Positions 52,009 through 64,000 of a stretch of 64,000 nucleotides of DNA are shown in pieces. Position numbers and translations under genes: made by a program. The DNA is from Glandiceps talaboti (Eukaryota; Hemichordata; Enteropneusta; Spengelidae). A model generated the notes under the pieces. That model searched no databases. It had not been told where the DNA came from and saw only the letters and a list, made by a program, of their open reading frames with translations. The stretch's first letter is position 1. Every line of letters starts with the position of its first letter. Where the stretch lies: assembly GCF_964340395.1 (NCBI RefSeq), contig NC_135561.1:23124486-23188485 (forward strand). Direction: 5' to 3'.

Positions 52009-52179
52009 CCAAAGTATACGTTCTAAATATGTTGGAGACTCAGAGATCAAAACAGAGCTGTCCCAGAGGAGAGAGGACATAATGATGGCTTACCGCTTTA
52101 TCTCGAGAAGGAAACAACAGAGTATCGGATACGTCACACGTGTCTAGTTTGTGGCGATTACATTTACTTTGTCACAGGT

Positions 52180-52460
52180 ACAGAAATTTAAACTTTATCT
52201 AAATATTCAATTTATTATTCAATGTATTTGTTGTGATCTTGTCCATTATTACAATTTTCATTCCTTAGATAACAAAAGTAAATTTTTACATATTTTGTCT
52301 GCAGATGATAAACTTTCTCTTGGAAATAACTTTCTTGTTAAGGTAAAAAATATAGCAGTTGGCTAAATGATTGTATTTTATTTACTTATTTTTGTATGCT
52401 TTACCATGCTCGCTAAAGCATGATGTTACGCAATAAAGATTGATTGATTGATTGATTGAA
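52180..52460 (+). mobile_element. 3' end of a truncated non-LTR retrotransposon
   Basis: A short open reading (FHSLDNKSKFLHILSADDKL, then LVKVKNIAVG) resembles the poorly conserved C-terminus of LINE ORF2. It is followed by a short 3' UTR, GCAATAAAG and a (ATTG)n tail at 52438-52459, the usual end of CR1/L2-like copies. It is on the strand opposite to the complete LINE and of a different family (different tail). Confidence 0.6.
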
Positions 52461-52976
52461 TATGACACAGGGCGAAGATGACGAATGCAGGTGGAGATGC
52501 GGGAAGGATGGCGAATGTAGATGAAGACGCAGCAAAGATGACAAATGCAAACAGAGATGCGGTGAAAATGGAGACAGTGGTGGAAGTGCGAAATTTGTGT
52601 CTGTGGATGTTAGGTATGAGAGAAAGTCCATAGCCAGGCAAGTGAAAATAATCCAAACTACCGACCCACTGACCTAACCTAACCTGAGGACAACCCAAAA
52701 TGAGAAGAAAGAGAAAAAAGATGAACTGTTTGTGTATATGTAATATGTGGTCATGCGTAGTGATGGCAAAAAAGGACCGAGGCGTGAGGTAGTTGATGGC
52801 GATGATGATGAAAATAAGGGTAGTATTTGAAATGTGTAGGTTTGGGAGGGGGTTATAAGAACAACAGTCACTCACTCATTCATTTATTCATACTTAGAAA
52901 AGTAAAAGCATTTTAATTTCACAAGATTTTGATAATCATTTTCTTTGGCCTTTGTAACCATCTTGGGTTTTGTTAT

Positions 52977-55607
52977 AGTTCCATGCCAATACTGGGTGCT
53001 AGTATACAATTCCCACATTTCTTGCAATAGTGCTATTACAGGGTGCTAGTATTCAATTCCCACGCCTTGCAATAGTGCTATTTAATAACGGGTGCTAGTA
53101 TTCAATTCCCACATTTCTTGCAATAGTGCTATTTCATACTGAGTGCTAGTATTCAATTCCCACATTTCTTGCAATAGTGCTATTTAATACCGGGTGCTAG
53201 TATTCAATTCCCACTTTTCTTGCAATAGAGCTACTTAATAACGGGTGCTAGTATTCAATTCCCACATTTCTTGCAATAGTGCTACTTAATAACGGGTGCT
53301 AGTATTCAATTCCCTCATTTCTTGCAATAGTGCTATTTCATACTGAGTGCTAGTATTCAATTCCCACATTTCTTGCAATAGTGATATTTAATACTCGGTG
53401 CTAGTATTCAATTCCCACATTTCTTGCGATAGTGCTACTTAATAACGGGTGCTAATATTCAATTCCCACATTTCTTGCAATAGGGCTATTTAATGCCGGG
53501 TGCTAGTATTCAATTCCCACATTTCTTGCAATAGTGCTACTTAATAACGAGTGCTAATATTCAATTCCCACATTTCTTGCAATAGGGCTATTTAATTATG
53601 CCGGGTGCTAGTATTCAATTCCCACATGTCCTGTAATAGCCCTATTTAATACCAAGTGCTAGTATTCAATTCCCACTATTCTTGCAATAGCGCTATTTCA
53701 TACTGAGTGCTAGTATTCAATTCCCACATTTCTTGCAATAGGGCTATTTAATGCCGGGTGCTAGTATTCAATTCCCACATGTCTTGTAATAGCCCTATTT
53801 AATACCAAGTGCTAGTATTCAATTCCCACATTTCTTGCAATAGTGCTATTTCATACTGAGTGCTAGTATTCAATTCCCACATTTCTTGCAATAGTGATAT
53901 TTAATACTCGGTGCTAGTATTCAATTCCCACATTTCTTGCGATAGTGCTACTTAATAACGGGTGCTAATATTCAATTCCCACATTTCTTGCAATAGGGCT
54001 ATTTAATGCCGGGTGCTAGTATTCAATTCCCACATTTCTTGCAATAGTGCTACTTAATAACGAGTGCTAATATTCAATTCCCACATTTCTTGCAATAGGG
54101 CTATTTAATTATGCCGGGTGCTAGTATTCAATTCCCACATGTCCTGTAATAGCCCTATTTAATACCAAGTGCTAGTATTCAATTCCCACTATTCTTGCAA
54201 TAGCGCTATTTCATACTGAGTGCTAGTATTCAATTCCCACATTTCTTGCAATAGGGCTATTTAATGCCGGGTGCTAGTATTCAATTCCCACATGTCTTGT
54301 AATAGCCCTATTTAATACCAAGTGCTAGTATTCAATTCCCACTATTCTTGCAATAGCGCTATTTAATACTGGGTGCTAGTATTCAATTCCCACATTTCTT
54401 GCAATATTGCTATTTAATACCGGGTGCTAGTATTCAATTCCCACATTTCTTGCAATAGTGCTATTTCATACTGAGTGCCAGTTTTCAATTCCCACATTTC
54501 TTGCAATAGGGCTATTTAATAATGGATATTAGTATTCAATTCCCACATTTCTTGCAATAGTGCTATTAAATGCCGGGTGCTTGTATTCAATTCCCACATT
54601 GCTTGCAATAGTGCTATTTAAAACCAAGTGCTAGTATTCAATTCCCACATTTCTTGCAATAGTGCTATTTAATACCGGGTGCTAGTATTCAATTCCCACA
54701 TTTCTTGCAATAGTGCTATTTAATGCCGGTTGCTAGTATTCAATTCCCGCATTGCTTGCAATAGTGCTATTTAATACCAAGTGCTAGTATTCAATTCCCA
54801 CATTTCTTGCAATAGTGCTATTTAATACCGGGTGCTAGTATTCAATTCCCACATTTCTTGCAATAGTGCTATTTAATGCCGGTTGCTAGTATTCAATTCC
54901 CACATTTCTTGCAATAGTGCTATTTAATACCAAGTGCTAGTATTCAATTCCCACATTTCTTGCAATAGTGCTATTTAATAATGGGTGCTAGTATTCAATT
55001 CCCACATTTCTTGCAATAGTGCTATTTAATTCCGGGTGCTAGTATTCAATTCCCACATTTCTTGCAATAGTGCTATTTAATAATGGGTGCTAGTATTCAA
55101 TTCCGACATTTCTTTCAATAATGCTATTTAATAATGGGTGCTAGTATTCAATTCCCACATTTCTTGCAATAATGCTATTTAATAATGGGTGCTAGTATTC
55201 AATTCCGACATTTCTTGCAATAGTGCTATTTAATACCGGGTGCTAGTATTCAATTCCCACATTTCTTGCAATAGTGCTATTTAATACCGGGTGCTAGTAT
55301 TCAATTCCCACATTTCTTGCAATAGTGCTATTTAATAATGGATGCTAGTATTCAATTCCCACATTTCTTGCAATAGTGCTATTTAATAACGGGTGCTAGT
55401 ATTCAATTCCCACATTTCTTGCAATAGGGCTATTTAATAATGGGTGCTAGTATTCAATTCCCACATTTCTTGCAATAGAGCTATTTAATAATGGGTGCTA
55501 GTATTCAATTCCCACATTTCTTGCAATAGTGCTATTTAATACCGGGTGCTAGTATTCAATTCCCACATTTCTTGCAATAGTGCTATTTAGTAATGGGTGC
55601 TAGTATT
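52977..55607. repeat. 51-bp tandem array
   Basis: About 51 units starting GGGTGCTAGTATTCAATTCC and ending CAATAGTGCTATTTAATACC. Marker variants (GTGATATTTAATACTCGG at 53381 and 53894) show a block duplication of about 513 bp (ten units). 52470-52976 before it is purine-rich, degenerate and without a gene. Confidence 0.97.
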
Positions 55608-57235
55608 ATATATATACAATGTATGTATAATTACTCTCTTCACATACCCCTACATATATACAATGTATGTATAATTACTCTCTTCACATACCCCTACATA
55701 TATACAATGTATGTATAATTACTCTCTTCACATATCCCTACATATATACAATGTATGTATAATTACTCTCTTCTCATACCCCTACATATATACAATGTAT
55801 GTATAATTACTCTCTTCACATACTGGTACATATATACAATGTATGTATAATTACTGTCTTCACATACCAGTACATATATGCGATGTATGTATAATTACTC
55901 TCTTCACATACCAGTACATATATACAATGTATGTATAATTACTCTCTTCACATACTGGTACATATATACAATGTATGTATAATTACTGTCTTCACATACT
56001 GGTACATATATACAATGTATGTATAATTACTCTCTTCAAATACTGCTACATATATACGATGTATGTATAATTACTGTCTTCACATACTGCTACATATATA
56101 CAATGTATGTATAATTACTGTCTTCACATACCAGTACATATATACAATGTATGTATAATTACTCTCTTCACATACCAGTACATATATACAATGTATGTAT
56201 AATTACTCTCTTCACATACTGGTACATATATACAATGTATGTATAATTACTCTCTTCACATACCAGTACATATATACAATGTATGTATAATTACTCTCTT
56301 CACATACCAGTACATATATACAATGTATGTATAATTACTCTCTTCACATACCGGTACATATATACAATGTATGTATAATTACTCTCTTCACATACCCCTA
56401 CATATATACAATGTATGTATAATTACTCTCTTCACATACCAGTACATATATACAATGTATGTATAATTACTCTCTTCACATACCAGTACATATATACGAT
56501 GTATGTATAATTACTCTCTTCACATACCGGTACATATATACAATGTATGTATATTACTCTCTTCACATACCCCTACATATATACAATGTATGTATAATTA
56601 CTCTCTTCACATACCCCTACATATATACAATGTATGTATAATTACTCTCTTCACATACCCCTACATATATACAATGTATGTATAATTACTCTCTTCACAT
56701 ACTGGTACATATATACAATGTATGTATAATTACTCTCTTCACATACCCCTACATATATACAATGTATGTATAATTACTGTCTTCACATACTGGTACATAT
56801 ATACAATGTATATATAATTACTGTCTTCACATACTGGTACATATATACAATGTATGTATAATTACTGTCTTCACATACTGGTACATATATACAATGTATG
56901 TATAATTACTCTCTTCACATACTGGTACATATATACAATGTATGTATAATTACTCTCTTCAAATACCAGTACATATATACAATGTATGTATAATTACTGT
57001 CTTCACATACCAGTACATATATACAATGTATATATAATTACTGTCTTCACATACTGGTACATATATACAATGTATGTATAATTACTCTCGTCACATACCC
57101 TTACATATATACAATGTATGTATAATTACTGTCTTCACATACCAGTACATATATACAATGTATGTATAATTACTGTCTTCACATACCGGTACATATATAC
57201 AATGTATGTATAATTACTCTCTTCACATACTGGTA
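55608..57235. repeat. 44-bp tandem array
   Basis: About 37 units starting TACATATATACAATGTATGT and ending CTCTTCACATACCCC; the last four bases vary (CCAG, TGGT, CGGT, CCCC). It directly abuts the 51-bp array with no spacer. Confidence 0.97.
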
Positions 57236-57589
57236 CAAATAGGCCACCTATCAATATATAGTAACACCTTGGAAGGTACTGGAAATTATGTGAAATAAGA
57301 ATTGAATTATTTCATGACACAGTGAGAGATGATATATCAGATTGAGTAGTATGTAATTTATATATTTAGGTAACTTAAGTATATTAAGTATATAAATACA
57401 CCACTTTTCATGATAAAAGTTTACTTTTTATTTTAAAATGCTACTTTTGATTGGGGCAACAAAACAGTGTACCTATGTTAATAGAGGCATTTTCAGACTG
57501 AAACAACATACTCAAGTTCTCCTGAGATGGTGAAAGTATAAAAGTATTTTGGTAAGTATTATCTCTCAAATCATAACAAAGTGGACATA

Positions 57590-57795
57590 GCAAGCAGTTA
57601 CTGAAATGAAATTAGTGTCACACAAATAACAAAGTGGACATAGCAAGCAGTTACCCAAATGAAATTAGTGTCACACAAATAACAAAGTGGACATAGCAAG
57701 CAGTTACCCAAATGAAATTAGTGTCACACAAATAACAAAGTGGACATATAGCAAGCAGTTACCCAAATGAAATTAGTGTCACACAAATAACACAT
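57590..57795. repeat. 53-bp tandem repeat, four copies
   Basis: Units contain AACAAAGTGGACATAGCAAG and GAAATTAGTGTCACACAAAT; the first copy is slightly diverged. 57236-57589 and 57796-58500 hold no recognised feature. Confidence 0.92.
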
Positions 57796-58522
57796 TCTTT
57801 CTAATGTTTATTTTCATATGCAAGTATTAGTTTCTAAAGTTCTGACTAGCTTTCTCCCTTTTAGCAGATTGTCAGCAGGTCACTAAATTATATTCAGTTG
57901 ACTCCTGTCATGTGATGTGTAAGTTACATATTATCTGTAATAGATTAGTGGAGTTATGATTTTGTAATGGTTATAAATTGACCAGCTTTGAATCTGTTAG
58001 TTGTTTTTCATTGTCTTGGAAGTTGTAATCTTTTTTCTGAGAATTGTTCCTATGTCTTATGAGCTAAGGGAGTTTGATGTTGTAATCTAGTATACCTGCT
58101 GTGTTTATTTGGGAAATTTGCATTTAATTATATTTATTGTATTTTTGCTAATTTTGGAACCCTGCATGGTAACAGAGGTATAAATCTGGTCAAAACTTAC
58201 ATATAGGTTTCCATACCTTGTACCATAATTTGGGATAGAATATAAAGCCAAGTGAAATAACAAAATTACAAAATATACTGGTAGGGAAACCAAAGTACCA
58301 CAGTCTGTGAACAGACACAATTTAAATGGGAAATTAATGTAAATAGGTGCTGTGTAAAGCTGTGTCACTGAACACCCCTGTAACAACAATGGAATAAACT
58401 AATTATTATCCTATCAACACATATAATATGTTAATTAGTCATTTACTGTTGTGTGATAATGGGGTATTACAGAAATTGTCATTCTACTGTTCACTGACGT
58501 CATGAATGTATTTCATTTATAG

Positions 58523-58612
58523 TGTACATACATGAAGCTAAGATTAGCCAATGGATGTCACAGTTCAGATTTCTCATACATAATGTATGAGATGAAGAAA
58601 TCAGTGGCCTAG
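58523..58612 (+). CDS. Possible terminal exon (weak)
   Basis: Acceptor TTTCATTTATAG, then YMKLRLANGCHSSDFSYIMY-EMKKSVA and TAG, with protein-like composition. It could be a last exon of an upstream gene or, given the GTAGGT donor-like site near 58662, part of a 5' UTR exon. Phase does not fit a direct join to the exon ending at 35209. Confidence 0.22.
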   Translation, partial: CTYMKLRLANGCHSSDFSYIMYEMKKSVA

Positions 58613-59067
58613 CAAGACTGACTTGTAAGATGTGTGTGAATTGCTTAGAGATCTAAGAAGAGGTAGGTATGTATTTAATTGTCAAATGACAGTGTGTATC
58701 TATTTATATATTGCATTCATTACTAGTATCAGCTTAATAACACTATAAGACACATTAAGTGTGTGATATAGGGACAATTCAAAACAATATGTTAGCTATC
58801 TACTCATATAATGTATTTACACTAAACCTTACAAGACTGCCATAAATGCAGTAGCCATTGATTGAATATCAAATCTATAGAGCTGAAATCATTGAATCGT
58901 AAACTGAAATGTCAATTAAGACATTTAGTAAGGATTGAATATAATATCACAGTCACATGAAATAATTGTCAAAGTGAACACTGACTATACCCACTTATGC
59001 TGACAATGATGTGCGGCACTGATAATGCTGATGAGATGTGTCTGAAAATGTAGGATTTTTCTCAGCA

Positions 59068-59472
59068 ATAGTAACAATATGTTCTTGTACCATGACCAAG
59101 GGAGTAACATTTTGCCTGTTCAGGTTAACATGTAGGCTTTGTCAAGTTGTGTCTGTTTGTTGGCTTTACCAATAAGGAGCTAGCCTAGCAGTATATAAAG
59201 CCAGCAAACAGACAATAAGGAGCTAGCCTAGCAGTATATAAAGCCAGCAAACAGACAATAAGGAGCTAGCCTAGCAGTATATAAAGCCAGCAAACAGACA
59301 ATAAGGAGCTAGCCTAGCAGTATATAAAGCCAGCAAACAGACAATAAGGAGCTAGCCTAGCAGTAAAGCCAGCAAACAGACATTTTGACAAAGACTGTTG
59401 ACCTCAACAGGCAAAATGTTTACTCATAAGTAATGAGAACCTTGGCCGTGGTACAAGACTGTATTATTACTA
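59068..59472. mobile_element. Foldback element with about 100-bp arms and internal 43-bp repeats
   Basis: The left arm (59068-59167) and right arm (59365-59472) are imperfect reverse complements over their length; for example TTCTTGTACCATGACCAAGG pairs with CCTTGGCCGTGGTACAAGA, AACATTTTGCCTGTT with AACAGGCAAAATGTT, and GTCTGTTTGTTGGCTTTA with AAAGCCAGCAAACAGAC. Between them are five tandem 43-bp units starting AATAAGGAGCTAGCCTAGC. It resembles a foldback or MITE transposon; no transposase is present. Confidence 0.82.
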
Positions 59473-59557
59473 TGTTGTACCGACCTGATGAATGTGTTTA
59501 AGTATATTTTAAAAAATATTGGTGACTTCATGAGTATAACAATATTATTATCTTCCA

Positions 59558-59658
59558 AGTCTCATTGATAACATATTGGGGCTATGTTGTCTAGGCAATG
59601 GTAGAATGGAATTGATAACATATTGGGGCTATGTTGTCTAGGCAATGGTAGAATGGAG
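59558..59658. repeat. 50-bp direct duplication
   Basis: Two adjacent copies containing ATTGATAACATATTGGGGCT and GTCTAGGCAATGGTAGAATG. Confidence 0.93.
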
Positions 59659-60187
59659 TTGTATATATTACAGTCTTCTTAGTTCCTTTCATCATACTTT
59701 AATATCAATATGTTTCTAAATAGAAATATAATTTTTGGCATATATCATGGGATCATGTGCAGTTCTTTCACCTTGGGACTGAATAGACAATGTTATTTAC
59801 CTTAGTCTAGATGTAATTTTATAGATCTTAACAGAAAATGAATTGCATGTTTATATATAGTTATTAATTGCTATTGCACTATAATGATTGATATAGCTGA
59901 TTACATTGCTATTGCTGAGAAATTTAGGTAAATGCTTTATGCACAGACTTTCACTCAAGGACACATACATACACACACGTTTTGTTCTTTATATTAATTT
60001 GTCAGTGATTTAATGTTGGTATGTCGATCCATGTCATGACAACAGAGTAAGACAGTTATTTCATCTCAACCTTTATTATAGTAGTGGTATATTTTAGTAA
60101 GTGTATATTAGTATAATCTTTGCAATGTCAATAATGTAAGTGATAGAAGCTAATATGGCATATTATATTAGAGGACAAATTAACATA

Positions 60188-60232
60188 GCCTGCAATCCAT
60201 GTTTAAAATCCTGATCCACATGGATTGCAGGC
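60188..60232. repeat. Perfect 15-bp inverted repeat (hairpin)
   Basis: GCCTGCAATCCATGT (60188-60202) and ACATGGATTGCAGGC (60218-60232) with a 15-nt loop. There is no T-run for a polymerase III terminator. Could be a small foldback remnant. Confidence 0.88.
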
Positions 60233-61908
60233 AGGCATTCAAATTCACTGATGGTACATAATGACATCTTTGTATTAACTCACTCAGACAACTCAGTTCA
60301 AACACAACAGAAACAATGATAGAGGTAGAGATGCCCACTTGGGATGTACAATAAGACAAGATGTCATGACGTGGATTAGTAAATAATTGAAGCCTGGTGA
60401 TGAAAACAATTGATATAATATAGCTATTGTGTAATGTAGGAAATGTACACTGTATCTATGTATTATGCTGGGCCTCACCAACATAATGCTCTTTGCCTAA
60501 GATTCTTGCAAAGCTATGTAAATGTAAATCTGAATAGAATACAATTGAAGTACTGCAGGTGACTCACCCGAACCTCCTCAAAATAATGCTATACATTTTA
60601 ATTCTAGGTGCAAGCATTTAAAAGTATAATGTGAAATAACCATGGTAACCAACTTATTGGCAATAGAGCAGTGCTTGATGGCATCGTAAACGATATGTAA
60701 TAATCATAAGACCTACTGTGAACGTTACACATTCAGAACTGCATGCTAATAACTGTCATGAAAGCTGAGTTTTTCTAAATTACAGGATGGCGGCGGGGCC
60801 ACAATTACTGGAGAAATAAGAAAGAACACACACTTGCACACACACACACAGATGTCACAGGTTTAACTTGAACTGGTCTTGGTCTAATTTCCCTCTAAAT
60901 AAACAGATGCAACACTTTGTACAGTGTTTGTTCAAACTATGAGTACACTTGAAAATTACTGATCACTGGTTGTGGCAAATAAAACTATACCTACATTATG
61001 TTTGATGTAAAGATTCTTTTGTCTTGTATTGAACTGTAGACTTGGGACACACTGTGGATATACTGCAACACACACAAATAGTAGACGAAGCTGCTCACTA
61101 ACAAAATATTCAATTCCACATAATGTATTATTCACAGTCCCGGCAAAACGTTGAGTTTCCAAGCAATACAGAGTTTGGCACTTCCCCATACAGGAATCCA
61201 ACAGCATACGTAACAGCAATGTTGTAGGTTTATCACAGATCAAATTCTGAAGATCAGTTCCCAGAACTGTCAAATATTATCCCTTTTATACTATTTATAA
61301 ATTTCTCAGTTGCCACACATGATTGGATGATCCTAATTGCCATCAGGTGTCCTTCATAGTATATGCAAATTCAGTCAAGTTGTTTACTTTCCAGCTATCT
61401 TTTGAAACATATCCAAATTTACTACTTAACTGCATCACAGACATATTGTAGTGTTTACTAATTTCTTTTAAATCATGTTTACAAGTAATATTGAAGAAAA
61501 GAAAGTATACACAAACATTATTTTTGGTGCTTATGTACATAGTTAGCCCCTAACAACTATGCCAACAGGGGCTAGTACGTTAATTGGGTCCAATGTATCC
61601 GTTCATCTGTCTGTCCATCATCTGCATGTGGCTCTATCTCATATACGCATGGGCTAATTTCAACCAAACTTTTTAGCAAACAAAAAATACTATCTTGTGC
61701 ATATGCATGTCATTTCATTCCTGATGTTTGTGATAATGTCCATTTTGCCGTAAACATCTGAAATGTAGTAGGTAGAGATTTTATATTTGTGTCTACACCA
61801 ATGTTATCAATGACAAGCTTTCTAATGACACCTTGATCTTTGACCTTGACCCACATAACTCAGACATCTTCGATGAACAAGGTTCAGTAGTGCTATAGGC
61901 ATGGTGAA

Positions 61909-61947
<39 letters not shown>

Positions 61948-62040
61948 TGTGTGTTTAAAGTCAAAAACTGCCAGACTAATTGCCTTGGTATTTGGTGGGG
62001 ACATTACTAAGGGTGTGTAGATGGGAAACTATTCAAATGA
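60233..62040. other. Unique region with CA/GT microsatellites
   Basis: (CA)n at 60831-60850 and (GT)n at 61912-61942. ATGGCGGCGGGG at 60786 resembles a YY1-type initiator motif but opens only a ten-codon frame. No supported exon. Confidence 0.5.
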
Positions 62041-62062
62041 AAATGGTCGCATCAGAGATTGT

Positions 62063-62450
62063 GTTTTGGGTAAAAAATGTGATTTTTGGTCAAAAAATTT
62101 AAACTGGGGATGTTCTTTGGGGTGTGTAAAATAAGATTTGTTCATGACAGGATGATTCCATCAGTATTATGCAAATTAAGGCTAAAAATGTGTCTTCTTG
62201 GTCAAAAATATTTGATTCCAAAACTACTCAGCAAATTGGGCTGACATTTAATGGGGATGCATCTGGGGATGTATGGATGAAGAAATATTAAGCATATAAT
62301 GATCTCTTCAGTGATATGCAAATTAGGTGTAAAAGTGTGAATTTTGGTCAAAAACATTTTGTATCTCTAAAAGTACTTGGTCAATGAGACTGAAACTTGG
62401 TGAGATGTTTCTAGAAGTATTATTCTGCAGACTTTCTTCAAAACATTTTG
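62063..62450. repeat. Interspersed repeat, copy 2
   Basis: Collinear with 22556-22985, shown by shared blocks such as GGTAAAAAATGTGATTTTTG, TTTAATGGGGATGCATCT and AAAGTACTTGGT. Non-coding; family not recognised. Confidence 0.85.
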
Positions 62451-62469
62451 AAAAAAATTGGCCCTAGCA

Positions 62470-63130
62470 AGCATGACCACACCCTTAGCAACAACCAAAT
62501 TGCAGTTTATTTTGGTTAAATAAGAACATCATAGGCAAGTAAGTAAACATTCAAAAAATGTATGCAAATATCCCTAGCAACCATGACCTCACCCATAGCA
62601 AGTCAAATGGTGGTGTGTATTTCACAAATATAACAGGGATTCTTAGACAATTGCAAACATTCAAAAATTGTATGCAACTATGCCTAGCAACAAGACCATG
62701 CTCATGGCAACAGCCAAATGATCACAGATATTGTGAAGATAACAGAGATTAAGAGACAAGTGAATAACCATTCAAAAAATGTATGTAAATGTGCCTAACA
62801 ACAGGACCACACCCATAGCAACAGCAAAATAATCACGTATATTGCAAAGATAACAGGGATTAATACACAAATGAATAAACATTCAAAAAATGTATGCAAA
62901 TGTACATAGCAACAGGGGCACGCCCATAGCAACAGCCAATAGGTAACGTATATTGCAAAGATGACATCAGGGATTCATTGACAAGTTAATTAACGAGCAG
63001 TCAAAAAATGCTTGCAAATATGTCTAGCAACATGACCACCACCATAGCAAAAGTCAAATGATCATGTATATTGCAAAGATAACAACAGGGTTGGATAGAC
63101 AACTGGATATTCATTCAGCAAATGAACACC
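62470..63130. repeat. Degenerate 110-118-bp tandem repeat, five to six units
   Basis: Recurring CATTCAAAAAATGTATGCAA followed about 20 bp later by CCTAGCAAC or CATAGCAACAG phrases (anchors near 62549, 62659, 62769, 62880, 62998, 63113). It directly follows the interspersed repeat copy and may be part of the same larger element. Confidence 0.75.
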
Positions 63131-63591
63131 TATACCTAGCATGGGTCATTCTTGCAAACCTGAGTTATTATTTCTACCACTACATTTCGAAATAAACGTG
63201 AGAGGCTCATTAAGAACATTGCCGTAAAGCAGCCCATGGTTTGCGACGATGGCATTGGGTCAGCATGTCAGTAAACATTTTTAAAAACTGTACAGTTATG
63301 TTATACAATGCCATTGGTGCTATTTTTAATATTATTGGGTCAATTGCATTATTAATGAAATTTACAAATTAAGTGATATACCATGTAATATTGTCAGCTC
63401 AGAATTTGCCACACTGATAATGTGTGGAGGAAGACATTCAGTTTACATCTGATGACTGTATAATTCATTGTTTAATGTTATTGTAGAAAACTTACAAAAA
63501 TGTCAAAAATTCACAACAAAATTCTGTGCTCTAAAACTGTTCCTGTTTTATGTCAGTATTTTACAGGCATTTAATTTACATATCAGAGAGA

Positions 63592-63888
63592 ATGGATAAA
63601 CCAGCAGAAGAGAGTGATAAAAAAGTAGCAAGTGCAAGTACTCCAATGCAAGAGATATACAGTGAAAGAAGCTCTATTCGTAGTGCCTATAGCCATGAAT
63701 TTGAAGAGAGGAAAGCTGTCACAGGAATGGAGAACTGTTTCCAGAAAATTCCCAAAAGATATATCCTGGCTGTCATGGGATTCCTGGGCTTTTGCAATGT
63801 TTATGCTTTACGAGTCAATTTAAGTATTGCTATTGTCGCTATGACAACAAATCAAACTGTCACTAAAGGAAATGAAACCGTAGTTGAG
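63592..63888 (+). CDS. SLC17-family (sialin-like) transporter, first coding exon
   Basis: ATG at 63592, 26 nt after an acceptor (GTATTTTACAG ending 63566, so a 5' UTR intron precedes it); donor GTTGAG|GTATGT at 63889; 99 codons, phase 0. Residues 1-55 form a polar cytosolic tail. RYILAVMGFLGFCNVYALRV then NLSIAIVAM is the first membrane span with the SLC17 signature Y-A-x-R-V-N-L-S-x-A-I-V. N-glycosylation sequons NQT and NET follow in the first luminal loop. The family includes lysosomal sialic-acid/H+ symporter, phosphate and vesicular glutamate/nucleotide transporters; the subtype cannot be set from one exon. The rest of the gene lies beyond the window. Confidence 0.88.
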
Positions 63889-64000
63889 GTATGTTACATT
63901 AATGTTCTTAAGATTTTCTCAAAAACATATTGATATAACTAATAAATAGATTCACACATTTACTCTACAATCAGAAAAACAACAAAGGGAGTTTAATGCT

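Noticed and set aside
52413-52875. Minus-strand Ser/His/Leu-rich frames
   Set aside because: Low-complexity purine-rich degenerate repeat on the other strand; no domain.
60786-60818. ATGGCGGCGGGG start (MAAGPQLLEK)
   Set aside because: Stops after ten codons and has no donor; at most a YY1-like motif.

Overview
This is eukaryotic (animal) genomic DNA. It has spliced exons with GT-AG borders, introns of kilobases, non-LTR and Penelope-like retrotransposon sequence, many microsatellites, and no bacterial-type operons. The retroelement mix, AT-rich base composition and very large tandem arrays suggest a marine invertebrate (cephalochordate, hemichordate or lophotrochozoan type). I cannot name the species.

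Positions 272-35226, plus strand: one gene, entered mid-gene. I assembled twelve exons by eye. Their intron phases agree at every junction and give 516 codons plus a stop. The encoded order is the C-terminal half of a Rap1GAP-like RapGAP domain (including the catalytic HIGND asparagine), a short linker, a BTB/POZ domain interrupted by a Ser/Lys-rich insert, and a BACK domain. A RapGAP joined to BTB-BACK is the most notable protein-level observation.

Roughly 36 of the 64 kb is tandem repeat, with a different unit in each array: 23 bp (700-1138), 37/40 bp (2310-4556), CATA (5755-6555), 33 bp (6730-22425, about 470 copies), 18 bp (25190-26885), 22 bp (27126-34331), 31 bp (35316-38600), 20 bp (38720-43115), 51 bp (52977-55607) and 44 bp (55608-57235). 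Three of the intronic arrays (37/40, 33 and 22 bp) begin at the 5' splice site. The 37/40-bp unit visibly copies the last 27 nt of the preceding exon plus the donor, and the 33-bp unit copies the donor and flanking bases. This suggests arrays born by duplication of exon/donor junctions. The 22-bp array is split by a 3.9-kb, 5'-truncated but coding-intact LINE (30219-33845, minus strand).

43120-63480: sparse DNA holding a Penelope-like RT remnant with a microsatellite grown inside its coding sequence, three foldback/MITE-like elements, two short hairpins, a LINE 3' tail, a 181-bp tandem duplication, a possible first exon with a nuclear/PIP-like N-terminus, more arrays, and a second copy of an interspersed repeat also seen near 22.6 kb.

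63567-63888: first coding exon of an SLC17 (sialin/vesicular anion transporter) family gene, which runs off the right edge.
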